The translations under genes were made by a program, and so were the position numbers. A DNA stretch of 64,000 bases, from positions 17,194,001-17,258,000 of the forward strand of contig CM072343.1 in assembly GCA_036874045.1 (NCBI GenBank), in the 5' to 3' direction. The notes below the pieces were generated by a model, which worked only from the letters and a program-made list of their open reading frames with translations, made no database searches and was not told the origin of the DNA. Source of the stretch: Cymodocea nodosa. Lineage: Eukaryota; Streptophyta; Magnoliopsida; Alismatales; Cymodoceaceae. Shown here in pieces: positions 12,251 to 23,778 of the stretch (its first letter is position 1; every line of letters starts with the position of its first letter).

Positions 12251-13700
12251 CTGTTTTAAAATCAAAATTCAGAATAGGACATGATAAAACTATCAGTTTA
12301 TATGTTAGATGGCTATTTGGGTATATGGATCTGTGTAGGGGAGACTTTCTCCCCGTGTCTATTGATCCATCCCTTGCTGCTTTACCTTTTTGCCTTCTCC
12401 AGTTGTTCCCACCTCATCTAGGGCTTTCGACAGTTATATGCAACAATTAGTTGTCCCTGTCCACATCAGGCAGTCAATAGTTGTTTCCTGTGAAGTTTGA
12501 CCCTAGGGTTATTTGTATACCTTAGAAGTATCCCTCTACATGTCCAAAGTGGTTGGATACGTGATATTCAATAAGTTTCTGCTCAGATTTTTGAAGATTC
12601 CGGTTGTGCACCACAGCTTTTCATTTAGATCTGTTATATTCTGAGCTTACTGGGCATAGAAATCGTTGCCTCTCATGAAATGAAACTTGTCTTGAAAGTG
12701 TTGCTTCTAACTCAGTAATGTTAGAGACAAACAATCTTATTTAGTCTCTATGCCTTTGAGATTTTTCTTGGCACCAACTGGAAGGTACATCGTTTACACA
12801 TGATCCTCCAGATGTTAAAGATGCCATCTGTGAAGATTGGTTTGATGATTGTGCTGTGTTTTTATGACCTGTGAATGGCATGGAGGATAAGATTTCTAGG
12901 AGTGTCATGATGTTGTAGAAGTATGTCAATAAGATATGAGATATCATACATAGCACCTATGATGATGACGATGATAAGAACATTGCCCATGTTTGTAAGA
13001 TGCTTGAGTAGTTGTTTACCCATCAACTGGGGGAGCATTTAGTCTAGGAGTCTTATTGCTCTCTCTATTCTCTATTTGATGAGCTGAAGATCTACTACTC
13101 ATTCATCATTGATGTGCCTGCTGAGATAGTGAGATGAACTTGCAGTGGTGATTTTTTTTGACTGGATTGAATCTGGACTTCTTGTCTCAAATCTACAGCC
13201 AATACTTGAAGTTGAGTCTGTTCCTGATTTTTTCACCCTTTCATGGGTCCTTGGAATTTCTAAACTCTATGGCCACTTCACTTTAGTCACTATTGAGCAG
13301 TTTTAACTATGTTTTCTTCAAGTAAAGGTTGTGGTGACCATCGTACACTTGATGTGGGTAGAGCTTTTAGCTGTTGATAGGTGGTGGCTTGTCTTTGTGA
13401 TAAACATATAAGAATCAACCATGCTTTCGACCACTGTGGGCATATGTATGGATGGCTTCCATTGGCATAACACATTGATGGTCACCATCCCTCAATCTGT
13501 CTCAGTTTCTTAAGATGCAAGCCACTCAAACCACAACCTCAACTGCCTCTGCTATCACTTTGGATAATAATGTTTTGCTAGTTGGTAGAGATATCTCGAT
13601 GATACAATCTAGCTCTTCCACATTTCAGCAAGAGAATACCTTTTTACTTGCTTACTGAGCTGTTTGATATTTGTTTTTTTTCCATTGCTGATGATCAGAG
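12250..13700 (+). pseudogene. decayed Copia gag region
   Basis: On the plus strand, around 12.8-13.1 kb, the translation follows the gag UBN2 pattern: DVKDAICEDWFDDCAVFL, then a run corresponding to LWD.L...Y, then LFTHQLGEHLV and LFDELKIYYSF. Near 13.3-13.45 kb a degenerate zinc-knuckle-like HCGHMYG appears. Numerous stops and frameshifts rule out a working protein. No pol region follows; an RTE LINE begins near 13.75 kb. Confidence 0.55.
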
Positions 13701-13749
13701 TTGCCCTCTGTATATTAATTTTCCTCATGATAAGGGAGAATTGAATATA

Positions 13750-15560
13750 TAAATTAGCTAAGACTAGAGAAGGAGAATCTAGAGATTTGAGTCAAATAAA
13801 ATGTATTAAGAATGAATATGATCATAGAAAACTCTTATACGTAAAATTTGGATTGCAGTACAAAGTCTATGAATTATAGTTATTTTAAGAATTAATGGTT
13901 TGAAAGTTAAAAAAAAAACATTAGGAAAATGAAATGTGAGAAAGCTATTGGACTAGGTGGTACATATCCTTATTAAGGTGTAGAAGTACATAGGTTAAGT
14001 GGTTAACTAAGTTTTTTGTTATAATTTTAAAGATCAAGAAAATGTCAGATGATTAGAAAAAGAGCTCGTTAATATTTATATTTAAGAATAATAGGGATAT
14101 ACAAAATTGTAATAATTATTATGGTATTAAGCTAATGAGTTATATTATGAAACTGTGAAAAAGGACAAAAAGTAAAGCATGTAACTACATTCATAGAAAA
14201 TCAATTTGGTTTATGTTATGTAGGTCAATAATGAATGCTGTTCATATATTTAGACAGTTAATAAAAAGTTTTAGAGTTAATAAAAAGGATCTTTATATGA
14301 TTTTCATTGATTTAAAAAAAACTTTGTTGGAACATAAGAAATGGGTAGAAGTTATGTTTTTATTTATAAGTAAACAAGACCTAGGAAACTACATGGAAGA
14401 AACAAATAAAACTCTGACAATGTGGGATTAAACTCACTTACAACACAAATAATAGTAATACATTATTTTCTTTCATAAGCTTTTTATGGAATACCTAGAA
14501 ACCTATTATGGTGGGTTTTGAAAAGAAAAGCAGTACTTATGGGATATATTGTTATCATAAAAGATATGTATGAAAGAGCAACTACTAATGTTACAATTAT
14601 AAGAGGAAAACTAAAGATTTTTCAATAGATAGTTTTATATCAATGGTCCTTTTTAAGTCCATATTTATTTGTTTTATTTATGGATGAAATAACAAAGGAT
14701 ATTCAATAAGAAATACCTTGGTGTATATTATTTTCTGATTATAGTTGTAGTTAACAAAAGTAAGATAGAAATTAGTTCTAAATTAGACTTATGAATGAAA
14801 TAATTAAGGGAATTCAACGGGAAATACCTTGGTATATGTTTCTTGTTGATAACATAGTTTTGATTGATGAAAGTAAAAAAGTGATTAGTTTTAAGTTATA
14901 ATCATGAAATGATATTTTAAAGTTCAAATGATTTAGATTAAGCTAAAACCTAAATATATGGAGTGTAGCTTTAATAAAAATAGGAATAATAATGAAGGTA
15001 TACAATTAGGTAGCTATGAGATTTATAAAAGTAGGATTTTTAAATATTTAGAAACTATAATAAATAACAATAGAAAATTTATTGAAGATGTTATTTATAG
15101 AATTAAGGTAGAGTAGATGAAGTAAATGAATACTTCTGTAGTGTTATGTGATAGGAGAATATCATTAAAATTAAAACAAAAATTCTATAAAATTATTATT
15201 TATATGGCTATTTTACGATTAGAGTGTTGAGCTATAAAACATAATCATATACAAAAAGTTAGTATTATAGAGATATGAATGTGTAGATGGATGAGTGGTA
15301 ATACTGTAAGAGAATTTAAAAAATGACTTTATTATAAATAGAATTAGAGTTGCACTAGTTAAGACAGGAGAATTAATTAGTATAGAAAAAATTAAAAGAA
15401 ATAAAGAAAAACTTAAAATTACTAGGCTAAGAATTGCAAGAAAAAATTTTAATTTATGTAACTTAATCAAAGATTTGACCATAAATAAAAATATATAGAA
15501 GACAAGGATTTATATGACAAATCCCATATAGTGTGATTATGACACATGTTATCATATTAT
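13750..15560 (+). pseudogene. RTE-clade LINE reverse transcriptase, degenerate
   Basis: The plus strand keeps the order of plant RTE-type LINE motifs despite many stops: LAKTREGESRDLSQIKCIKN (about 13.76 kb), KAIG, NCNNYRGIKL-like sequence (14.1 kb), ENQFGL (14.2 kb), KDLYMIFIDL (about 14.29 kb), MDEITK-I-EIPW and a decayed FADD-like segment (14.7-14.9 kb), then RWMSG and the C-terminal IH.ADP-like block near 15.5 kb. The normal role is target-primed reverse transcription. This copy is inactive and AT-drifted. Confidence 0.68.
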
Positions 15561-16500
15561 TACATGAAAGATAGAGGGAATATAAAAATCCTAAAACTAG
15601 CATTACAGAACAATTGTCAACATCTAAATTGTCTTGTTATTTAGAACATCCTTAATAATTTGTATGCACAAACATGCATATACAATCATGGATATATTTT
15701 TTGCATGCTTCTTGAGATAAAGTTCAATCTTAACCATTGTCTATCTTGATGATGATAAATAACACCAAATCCAAAATTGTTTTCATAAAAACCATTATGT
15801 ATCCAAAATTTAAAATTCAAATCATAGACAAAAAAGGAAACTCATTTTCTTAAAAATTCATTTGCATTAGTTTGAATACAAGAAGATTTAATCTAAAATT
15901 TTTGTTAAATTCATGACTATAGATATTTAACTTCTTAATTTATATTTAAAAATTAAATAAAAATAAAATCATATGATATTTGCTTGATTTCCACGTAATC
16001 ATTTGCTTATCCTTTTCCCTTCCAAAATTAGATGTTGTTACTATTAATAGGTCGCTGTTATTCTCCTTTCACAATTTTATTGATGTCTCCTAAACAAACA
16101 ATATTAATCAACTATTTCAAAATAGTAAAATTCTAAATGTGTAGACTAAACGATGCATGATCGTATAAATGATAAGTACTTATTCAAAAATAACACAACA
16201 AACTCCAATATTTGAAACATTCTTATTGTAGTAAAAATAAACCATTTGATTGATCTCTGCTAGACATATAATTAATACTTAAAATTATTCTATAATACTA
16301 AATTGTTACAACTTACAACTATAATAATATGAAATACATTAAAAAACTGCTGAATGGATAGAGTAGCTATGACCAACATAAAAAACACTAGTCCATTTTT
16401 CTCAAGTGGATAGAGCGTCCATGACAGACTATGATAGCAAATTAAGCAGGTTGTGTGAGAGAGAACTCTAGACTTAAAAGCTTGTTTTATAGAAGATCAG
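15561..16500. other. AT-rich intergenic, nothing recognised
   Basis: No reading frame with a known motif and no clear repeat structure by eye. Confidence 0.55.
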
Positions 16501-16545
16501 GATGTTGGGTATATGTTGGACAACACATTCCTTCAAAGCGAGAGA

Positions 16546-16575
16546 GGAAGAGAGAGATGGAAAGGAAGGGATACA

Positions 16576-16632
<57 letters not shown>

Positions 16633-16735
16633 AGGGAGAAAGAGTGAGGGGGAGAAGGAGAGGGAGGAAAGAGAGGAAGAGAGGGAGAGGGGGAAAGAAG
16701 GAGATTGAGATGGAGAGTGAGGGAGGTGGAGAGTG
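16546..16735. repeat. GA-rich simple repeat with (GA)n core
   Basis: The uninterrupted GA core is about 16579-16622, flanked by ggaga variants. Long reading frames on both strands here encode only Arg/Glu or Ser/Leu runs and are products of the repeat, not genes. A second, weaker purine-rich patch lies at 17066-17130. Confidence 0.9.
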
Positions 16736-17130
16736 TTGAAATATGGACATCCAACCTAAGACTTTGGTTATGAATGAAGAGGTGCTTTTTATATATTTGT
16801 ATTAATTGTCATTTTATTTTTCAATATGTGATTATTTTAACATTTTATCTTTTTTTTTTAGATTCTACTAGTGTCTTTATTTTTTTATCGAGTAGATGAG
16901 TGGCAAATTTGATCTAGAAAATTATTTTAACAATCTCTTTTGCTTGTGGCCTTCTTAGGCCCCTATAAATCTCTTTATTTTTGATGGGTGGATGTGTGGA
17001 GACCTAGACTTGGAGAACCGTATTTGACTTTGATGTCATGAGAAAATGGATATCCACATTTCAATAGAGGGAGGCAGAGAGGGGGAAAACGAGCAACAGG
17101 GAGAGAGAGATGGATGGAGGGAGGGAGGAA

Positions 17131-18700
17131 CAGAGATCAAAATTTACATTGATATGAAAGATGCCGATATCACAGGAAATAACACAGCATTCTTTCTGAT
17201 TGTTAATTGCGTTCAATCACTTGTAGATATTCTTTTCAAAAGTTATTAATTACCGGTAAACATTACTCCACATTCATGTCTCTTACCAAAAAAAATGTCA
17301 AGATTGCAACACGTCATGCAGTCCAAACGTTTATTAGGCTATTTGTCAACACAATTGACAACGCATGTGCATAAATTTAACAAAAAAATCAGTTAGAGAA
17401 TAAAATCACCTTCTTTGTCCTATCATTTAAATATTAAATTATGACTAAACTAAAAAACACTAATATTTATATTTATATTTAAGTCGTCATCGTCATGTTT
17501 TTCTTTTGCATTTCTATTTTCCTTAAGAAATTACAGTGCTTAGGTTTTTTTTTCCCCTTTTCCAGGTCGGTAACATAATCTTCTGGTCCTTCTTCAGCAT
17601 CTTTGGACAGCCAATGTGTGTTCTACTTTACTACCATGATGTAATGAATAGGAGAGTGAGAACTTGAAACTGCCAAGTTTTCAGCTTTCTGGTCTATCGT
17701 TTTCAATTTCTGCCTCTTGCGTGGGATGGCTAGTGGAGTAGCGTGGATTTCTAATATTCAATTTCTTAAATCTTCGGATGTATATATTCACGACATTTCT
17801 TGTATCATAGGGTTTTTTTCTAAAAATGGGTTCCTCAAACCATGCATAGTATACGTTTGATGGTTACCATATATCCAACGCAGTTGGTGCTTCCCTACAT
17901 GCCCCTTTTGGTGAATGGAAGTACAGATAAAAGGGGAAATGGAGTAATGCCCGCTTACATGAATATAACATAGAATACCACGGCATATGAATGTAATGGA
18001 AAAGTACAAATATGAATTGCCGGTACTCAAGAAAATCGGTCACCAGTTAATATTTCCTGCCAGAGAGTGTCTCTCTTTGGTTCACTTCAGGATTTTCTGA
18101 CCTTGGTAACATGTATTCTACGAACATCTACAAATTTCGTTATTTTATTTGGCATATTGTAATCGGAAAGGGATCGTAAAATTTTAGCTGATTGTTTTTC
18201 AAAGTAATTTTGGTTGAGTGCACCCTCACCCAATTCTCATGGTTCTGTTATTTCATAATGGTGTCCTATAAGCCTTTTGATTTCTTCTGACCTGATCTTC
18301 AGGGTATAATGGGCTTCAACCAGATATATTCTGTAAGCTATTTATTTTAAATTTTTTTTTTACCAGGTGGAGATCAAAGGTCAGTGCTTGTTGAACGGTA
18401 GTAGTGAGGGTGGATCATTACAATTGCATTAATTTAACCCCTTAACGGAAGTTAGCGAGCTAGTGTATCATTATATCATATATGATAGTGTACAATGATG
18501 AGTTGCAATGGAAGATTACACTATAATGACAACTGGTGAGAAAAATCACACCATCACCACTTATGCTAGTGCGTTTTGAAGAGAAAGGTATTTCTACTGT
18601 ACTGCCATTTAGTATGGGAAGGCTTGTATTTGATGAGGATGGGAAACCAATAATGCGGAGAATATGCAGGCAGCTGTTTGTCTAGATGATTGAAGAAAGA
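17131..18700. other. intergenic, nothing recognised
   Basis: Mixed AT-rich DNA. Short frames at 17.8-18.0 kb show no family motifs. Confidence 0.5.
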
Positions 18701-18749
18701 TTGTTTCCCAAAGTCACATTAATTCTATGAAAAGTGACCTCAAAGTGTA

Positions 18750-19290
18750 TCAATCATTTCTTAATCAAGTCTAAAATAGGACAGGCAACTTATCCTTCAG
18801 AAAGGACCAAAGCAATTGTCCTGGAGTAATGTCTGATTTAGCTAAGAAATTTACTACAAAAGCAATATTGTAAGATGTGTGTAGTTTGCCAGATGCATTA
18901 TTGCATCAATTGCACCTAAATTGAGACCTCAAGCATTAGGATCTTCTTCCCCTCTTTTAGAGAACAAAATCCATCTCTTTCTCTCTGCATCTAACGATCA
19001 AAGATTGGATGTGTACCTTCTCGGTGAAACTTATCCATATTAAGAAATTTCTTTATGAGTTTCTTTGCGTATGTCAATTGATGATGCACTAATATACCAT
19101 TTAATAATTGTTCGATTTGTAGAAATAAGTAGTATAGAGCTTTAACAATATCTTTCATTTTAAAATTTGAAGTCAATTGGACTATAATCTTAGGAATCTC
19201 TTTAGGAACTCTAATTATACTTAAATCATCAACAACCAGAGCTATGGTACAAAGCTGGTGCTTGATGTTCGTGTGTGTTGTGTATGGAAA
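18750..19290 (-). pseudogene. Copia reverse transcriptase/RNase H fragment
   Basis: The minus strand reads VVDDLSII (a variant of the YVDDL catalytic box), then NFKMKDIVKALYYLFLQIEQ and GILVHHQLTYAKKLIKKF, matching the region after the RT active site of Copia elements. Further on, a decayed GAIDAIMHLANYT matches the SAIGALMYLAN.T block before RNase H. Stops and frameshifts make it non-functional. No LTRs were found around it. Confidence 0.7.
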
Positions 19291-19699
19291 AATTAAATTT
19301 CATTATACAGTCGATTAATGAAATATTGAAATGATCTATTTTAGTTTACAAGCATCTGATTTGGTTGGGTTTTATGATGAATCAGATTCGTTCCATTTCT
19401 AAAATTTATAGAATCAATAAATATAATTGGATTCATACTTTTCCAGCAAAACTGAATCACATCCAACCATGTGGTAGTCATACACCATCCATCTTCAAAT
19501 TTTAGCCGAAAGGTAGCGTTCCATTCCTCTTCCCATTTGTTTGGTGCATATTGACTTGCTTATAATTGCTAAATCTCACCATTGTCACCATCCATAATCA
19601 CCAGTCATCCCGTCAAGTGTTGCAGTTGTCTAGTGAGGTATTTTTCATTCTTTTTTCAGTTTCATATCGATCAAAAATAAATAGAATTTGAGCTTATAT

Positions 19700-20075
19700 G
19701 ATATAGAATCTGTTCCTTATTATTAGTTAGACTTTTATATGACATCAGAACAAGTTTATGATGTGAACGTGAACTAATTGTTGACACATAAAATATAAGA
19801 AATGCCACAATTGAAGAAACACGTTGAGACAAGGTTACAGATCAATTAAGAACAAACGGAATCTGGACTTATTATACAATGTAAGATATGTTATTCAATG
19901 TTAATTATTTGAAGTTAAATTTTTACATGGTATCATATATGTTCATGATACAGGTCATTTGTTATCATATAAGATATAAAAAAAGTCATAATTGAGAAGA
20001 CATGTCGGGAGCAAGTTCCACGTCAATTAAAAACAGACAGAACCAATCTAGAATTACGTAATGTCGAACATAATT
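19700..20075. repeat. imperfect direct repeat, possible TRIM remnant
   Basis: Two related segments, about 19784-19890 and 19962-20070, share a block like acataaaatataag, a caattgag-like block and cgtcaattaa-type sequence. A Copia-like primer-site match (tggtatca) follows ttttaca at about 19929. This resembles the small TRIM elements elsewhere in the window, but the ends could not be fixed. Confidence 0.35.
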
Positions 20076-20151
20076 ATTGATTTTGAATTAGAACCTTCTC
20101 ACCCTCACCTATCTGTCTGTCTCTCTAAACGGCCATCTTATATATATACGA

Positions 20152-21203
20152 TTGCCCATGCGGTGCATATCACCACCCACCATCGATCAGCAGCTTGTTC
20201 TTCAAGGGCAAAGAAACTGCAAGATGTCGACCACGATCGTTGGAGCTGGAGTTCTCTTGTTGGGTGCGGAACCCATCCGAAGACTGCAACCACGGGGCTG
20301 GAAGGAATATATTCTAAAAATCAACGGCACGCTTGGTAAGATCGATCTTGCACCCACGCTCGCACTTGTAAATCTATCTACTCCTCCATCTATGCCAACC
20401 AACGCACACACGCACACACACACACATATATATATATATATGTTGTATTTGAAGTTTTCAAGTACAGTAAGGAAGAGGACTCGGTGCTTCAGGTATCTTA
20501 TACCATTCCCATCTATATTTCATCTACACCAGATCGAGTTCAATGTTGTTCTATCTTAGACTGATATTTACCAAAGAAAAACATCTAATTTTTTTCAGAT
20601 GCAAATTCCATGATTGTATGTATTGCTGGTCTTTCATGATTTGATCCCTTTAATCTTGGGAAGTCTTGCCAGTGTTCATCTACAACAATGGAGAAGACTC
20701 TGTCTTGGAGGTCGACAGGGGAGGACTACAGCTCCTGCAACGTGTCGTCTCCCATCAGGACCATGAGCAGCGGCCGGTCGGAGTTCAAGCTCCACCGGTC
20801 AGGCGCTTTCTGCTTCATCAGTGGAGTTGCAGAAAATTGCGAGCTTGGACGTCAGAAGCTGGTAGTTGTCGTCTTGGCTGTGAGAGCAAGAACCTCCGGT
20901 GGACCTTCCGACCTCTCTTCACCTCCGCCATTGCCGTCCTCGTCCCTGACCAGTTCCCAACCTTCGTCATCACCCGCACCACCACCTGCCACGCCCCATC
21001 TAGCCCAGTCTGCTACACCACCGCCCGAACAAGCAGGCAACCCACCACCACCCCTACCGGCGTCAGCACCTTCTAATCTACCGCCGCCGGGTCCCGTTGG
21101 TGGCGTCTCTGCTTGTGGGATTTGCTTCGCAGTGGTGTTGAAGAACATGTATTTGGTTGGCTCTGCAGAAAGCTTGACAGTTCCACATGTCACAAGCATA
21201 TGA
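20152..21203 (+). pseudogene. early nodulin-like protein (phytocyanin) pseudogene, chimeric
   Basis: Phytocyanins are small cell-surface cupredoxin-fold proteins; early nodulin-like members usually lack full copper ligands and are GPI-anchored. Three blocks are recognisable. Exon-1-like sequence (about 20215-20335) gives WVRNPSEDCNHGAGRN in one frame and KINGTL in another, so a frameshift and a stop break it. A short exon (about 20460-20493, donor gtatct) gives VFKYSKEEDSVLQ, joining exon 1 naturally as TLVFKYS. The third block (20668-21203) begins VFIYNNGEDSVLEVDRG, shifts frame, and continues DYSSCNVSSPI, FKLHRSGAFCFISGV, CELGRQKLVVVVL, then a Pro/Ser-rich arabinogalactan-like stretch and a short hydrophobic tail. 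The same protein segment is therefore present twice (KYSKEEDSVLQ and IYNNGEDSVLE), suggesting fusion of two paralogues. A TATA-like tatatatata lies near 20138. A recently broken gene or a gene with an assembly error remains possible. Confidence 0.68.
20405..20440. repeat. (CA)n(TA)n dinucleotide repeat
   Basis: Short CA/TA microsatellite in the first intron of the phytocyanin pseudogene. Confidence 0.85.
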
Positions 21204-22920
21204 ATAATATTTATGATGATAAATATGAAGTATTTTATGTTAATAATGTCAAACTTTTGGGATTCACCTCATGTAAATTATTTCTTCGTACTCTTCTGCT
21301 GAAATTTTATGTTAATAATATTTTTATTTGGATTTGCGCCGGATTTTGTTTTCTTGTGAATTTTATAATAAATTAACAATCAACTATATATGTTGTTGGC
21401 TTCTGCTGAGCAATGCATACAAGATCCCAATAAACGATAATTACAAAAAGGAAAATTTATGATATTCATCGTGTCTCGCACAAAAATAGGTATTTTCTAG
21501 GGTTACAGGCTACTATTTGTCCTTGGATTTAAATATTATCGCCTATGTATTTAAATAAATGGTTAAGGTTAAAAGATTTTAGTAATCAACAAAATTTATG
21601 GTATCCAATATGGCTGTAATACCCTCTTTAAATAAATGAGATTTCCAATTTAAAAAATAATAAAAGTTTCACCCATACTTGTGATAATTAAAAAGTATTT
21701 TTTATTTAGATTAAAGAATAATTGTTATGTAATTCTTTACTTTATTATATTTATTGCATGGCATGATCTATTTTTTGTGCATATCACTTAAAGATGAGTT
21801 AAATATCATATTTATAAGAGCAAAGAGATGAGTTAAAATATGCATATTAATGATTCTTAAAGGGTATACATGTTGGGAAGACCACTGCTGTAGACTAGTG
21901 TATTAGTTGGAAGGGGGGTGGTTCTTCCCTTGATATACTAAACGTAAACAAAGTGTGGTGTTTAAGGGGGGAGTGTCAATGAGACTAATTAAATTAGTGT
22001 ACCACTGGTAGTCCATCAAATAATAAGCATTTAGATTCTAGAGAAAGGAAAAATGTTATTATAACTACTCAACATTTTTTTCCTGTGGATGGCGTACACT
22101 TTCAATTCCTACCAAGTCGACTTACAATACTAGAATTTGTTGATCTACTCAAACGGCCAAGAATAGTCTCACATAATTGTTATGAATCACATAAATGCTT
22201 CCTACACAATTGATGCTCACACAAGCAATTTCCGCTTTTGCTCTTGCTCGTCACACACTTTAGAGGGCACTCACAACAAAATTAGCTTTTTTAAGAAGCC
22301 AACTCAAAATTTGGGATACTCCAATGCTTGGCCATAAATAAGGGTGGAGAGACCCTCCAAAGCAACAATAATCAAATGAAGAATGGAAGAAATGAGAGTG
22401 CAAGCATTGCAAGTGTGGTGTGTCTCGTGAGTGTCAATTTAAAGGTTAATGTTGGTGTTTTAAATAGTGTAGTGGTAGTCAGAGAAGGTTAAGCATGCAA
22501 GCTTGTATTTTATGTAATTTTACATTTGGAAGCTTGCAAGCAACTCCAACTATGATAGAATATTGTTAACAATATGTCTGGATAAGATTATGATCTAGTT
22601 AAAGTTGAACAAGAAAGGAATCAAGATAGAACAATAGTGGTTACATATAATTGTTTGATAAAAGAATAGTAAGTACAAGTAGTAAAAGTTAAGCAAGTGA
22701 TATAATTACCATGGCGAGGGTACTGCAATCTAATGTAATAAATATAAATAAATCATGGCCATTATGTCAATGAAGCCATAATTAAAATTATCTCATAAAG
22801 ACAGGTGAGTTTTCAGATACCTTTGGATCAGTGATGTGTAATGTCATAGATTCATGTTTCTTTGATTTTAGTTGTTTCTTATCATGTGCTGTCCATATTC
22901 TTGGACAACACTAAACTCTA
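21204..22920. other. intergenic, nothing recognised
   Basis: AT-rich DNA between the phytocyanin pseudogene and the NAC gene 3' side. No protein motif or repeat pair found. Confidence 0.5.
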
Positions 22921-22929
22921 TTGCAAAGG

Positions 22930-23140
22930 AAAAATGTGACTATAGACATGTATAGTTAAAAATATTGTAGATATTCATTTCACGATTCAGATATGTAAAT
23001 TTAAAACCTATCAACAATAAATATTACATCTGGAAAAACAAATATTTCACCTTTGTAAAATTTGTTCTTGATACAATCTTTATTATGTTAAGTTAAAATA
23101 TATCTAAGTTGTAGAATAAATATGTGCAATATTTTCAGTA
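22930..23140. mobile_element. short inverted-repeat element (MITE-like), copy a
   Basis: AT-rich segment with a taaaaatattgtagatattcat-like left half and a roughly inverted right half. It resembles the better-defined element at 27463-27660. It sits about 200 bp beyond the NAC stop codon. Ends are approximate. Confidence 0.35.
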
Positions 23141-23334
23141 TTTTAACTACGATTGCTGGTAGGGTTTAAGGTTTAGAACGACGAACTCAACGATTAATAT
23201 TATGTCATTTAGAATGGTTTACAAAGAAAGCATATTGATATATATTGTCATGGCACCAATAAAAATATAAAAATCATCTAGACGATTCAATAATGATAAA
23301 CTAATCAATTAATAATCTGGTCGGAGCATCCGCT

Positions 23335-23778
23335 TCAACAACTTCCCATTCCATGGCCGGAGGAAGATCCTTCGTTCATGCCATGGTCTCCAAGGCCCAC
23401 GCTCACCAGGAACCTGTAGTCGTCGTCATCTTCATCGGGCCTAGCATCACCACCGTACCCAGCGGAGGAGCCGCCGTGGTGGTGGTGGTGGTACTGCATC
23501 CCGTGCGCAGGAGCCAAGTGGCCCAGGAAGTTGTTGGGTTGCAGCCTTGCCAAGTAGTCGTCGTGTTGAGTTGGGAAGCTTAAGGTCTGGAACGGTGGAA
23601 GAAGCTGGTGGTACCCATCGACTTTCTGCTGCTCGCCGACGGGATGGGGGGAGTAGTATTCCACAATGTTCGGAGACGAGTACTGTCCTATGTGGTTGTC
23701 GTGCTTGTTGTTGTGGATGAAAGCCGCCGCCTCCGCCGCCTTCGTCTTGCTGAAAACTCTGCAGAGCACCCAGTCCTC
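23335..23778 (-). CDS. NAC gene exon 3
   Basis: Starts at GAG-GAC-TGG (EDWVLCRVF) after the acceptor cttcgcag. An upstream acceptor, ttacag at about 23790, would throw the frame off. The exon carries the variable C-terminal region and ends with TGA. Confidence 0.9.
   Translation of the reverse strand, partial: EDWVLCRVFSKTKAAEAAAFIHNNKHDNHIGQYSSPNIVEYYSPHPVGEQQKVDGYHQLLPPFQTLSFPTQHDDYLARLQPNNFLGHLAPAHGMQYHHHHHGGSSAGYGGDARPDEDDDDYRFLVSVGLGDHGMNEGSSSGHGMGSC

Noticed and set aside
16455-16754. Reading frames of 70-94 codons on both strands
   Set aside because: They translate the GA-rich simple repeat into Arg/Glu or Ser/Leu runs and have no protein character.
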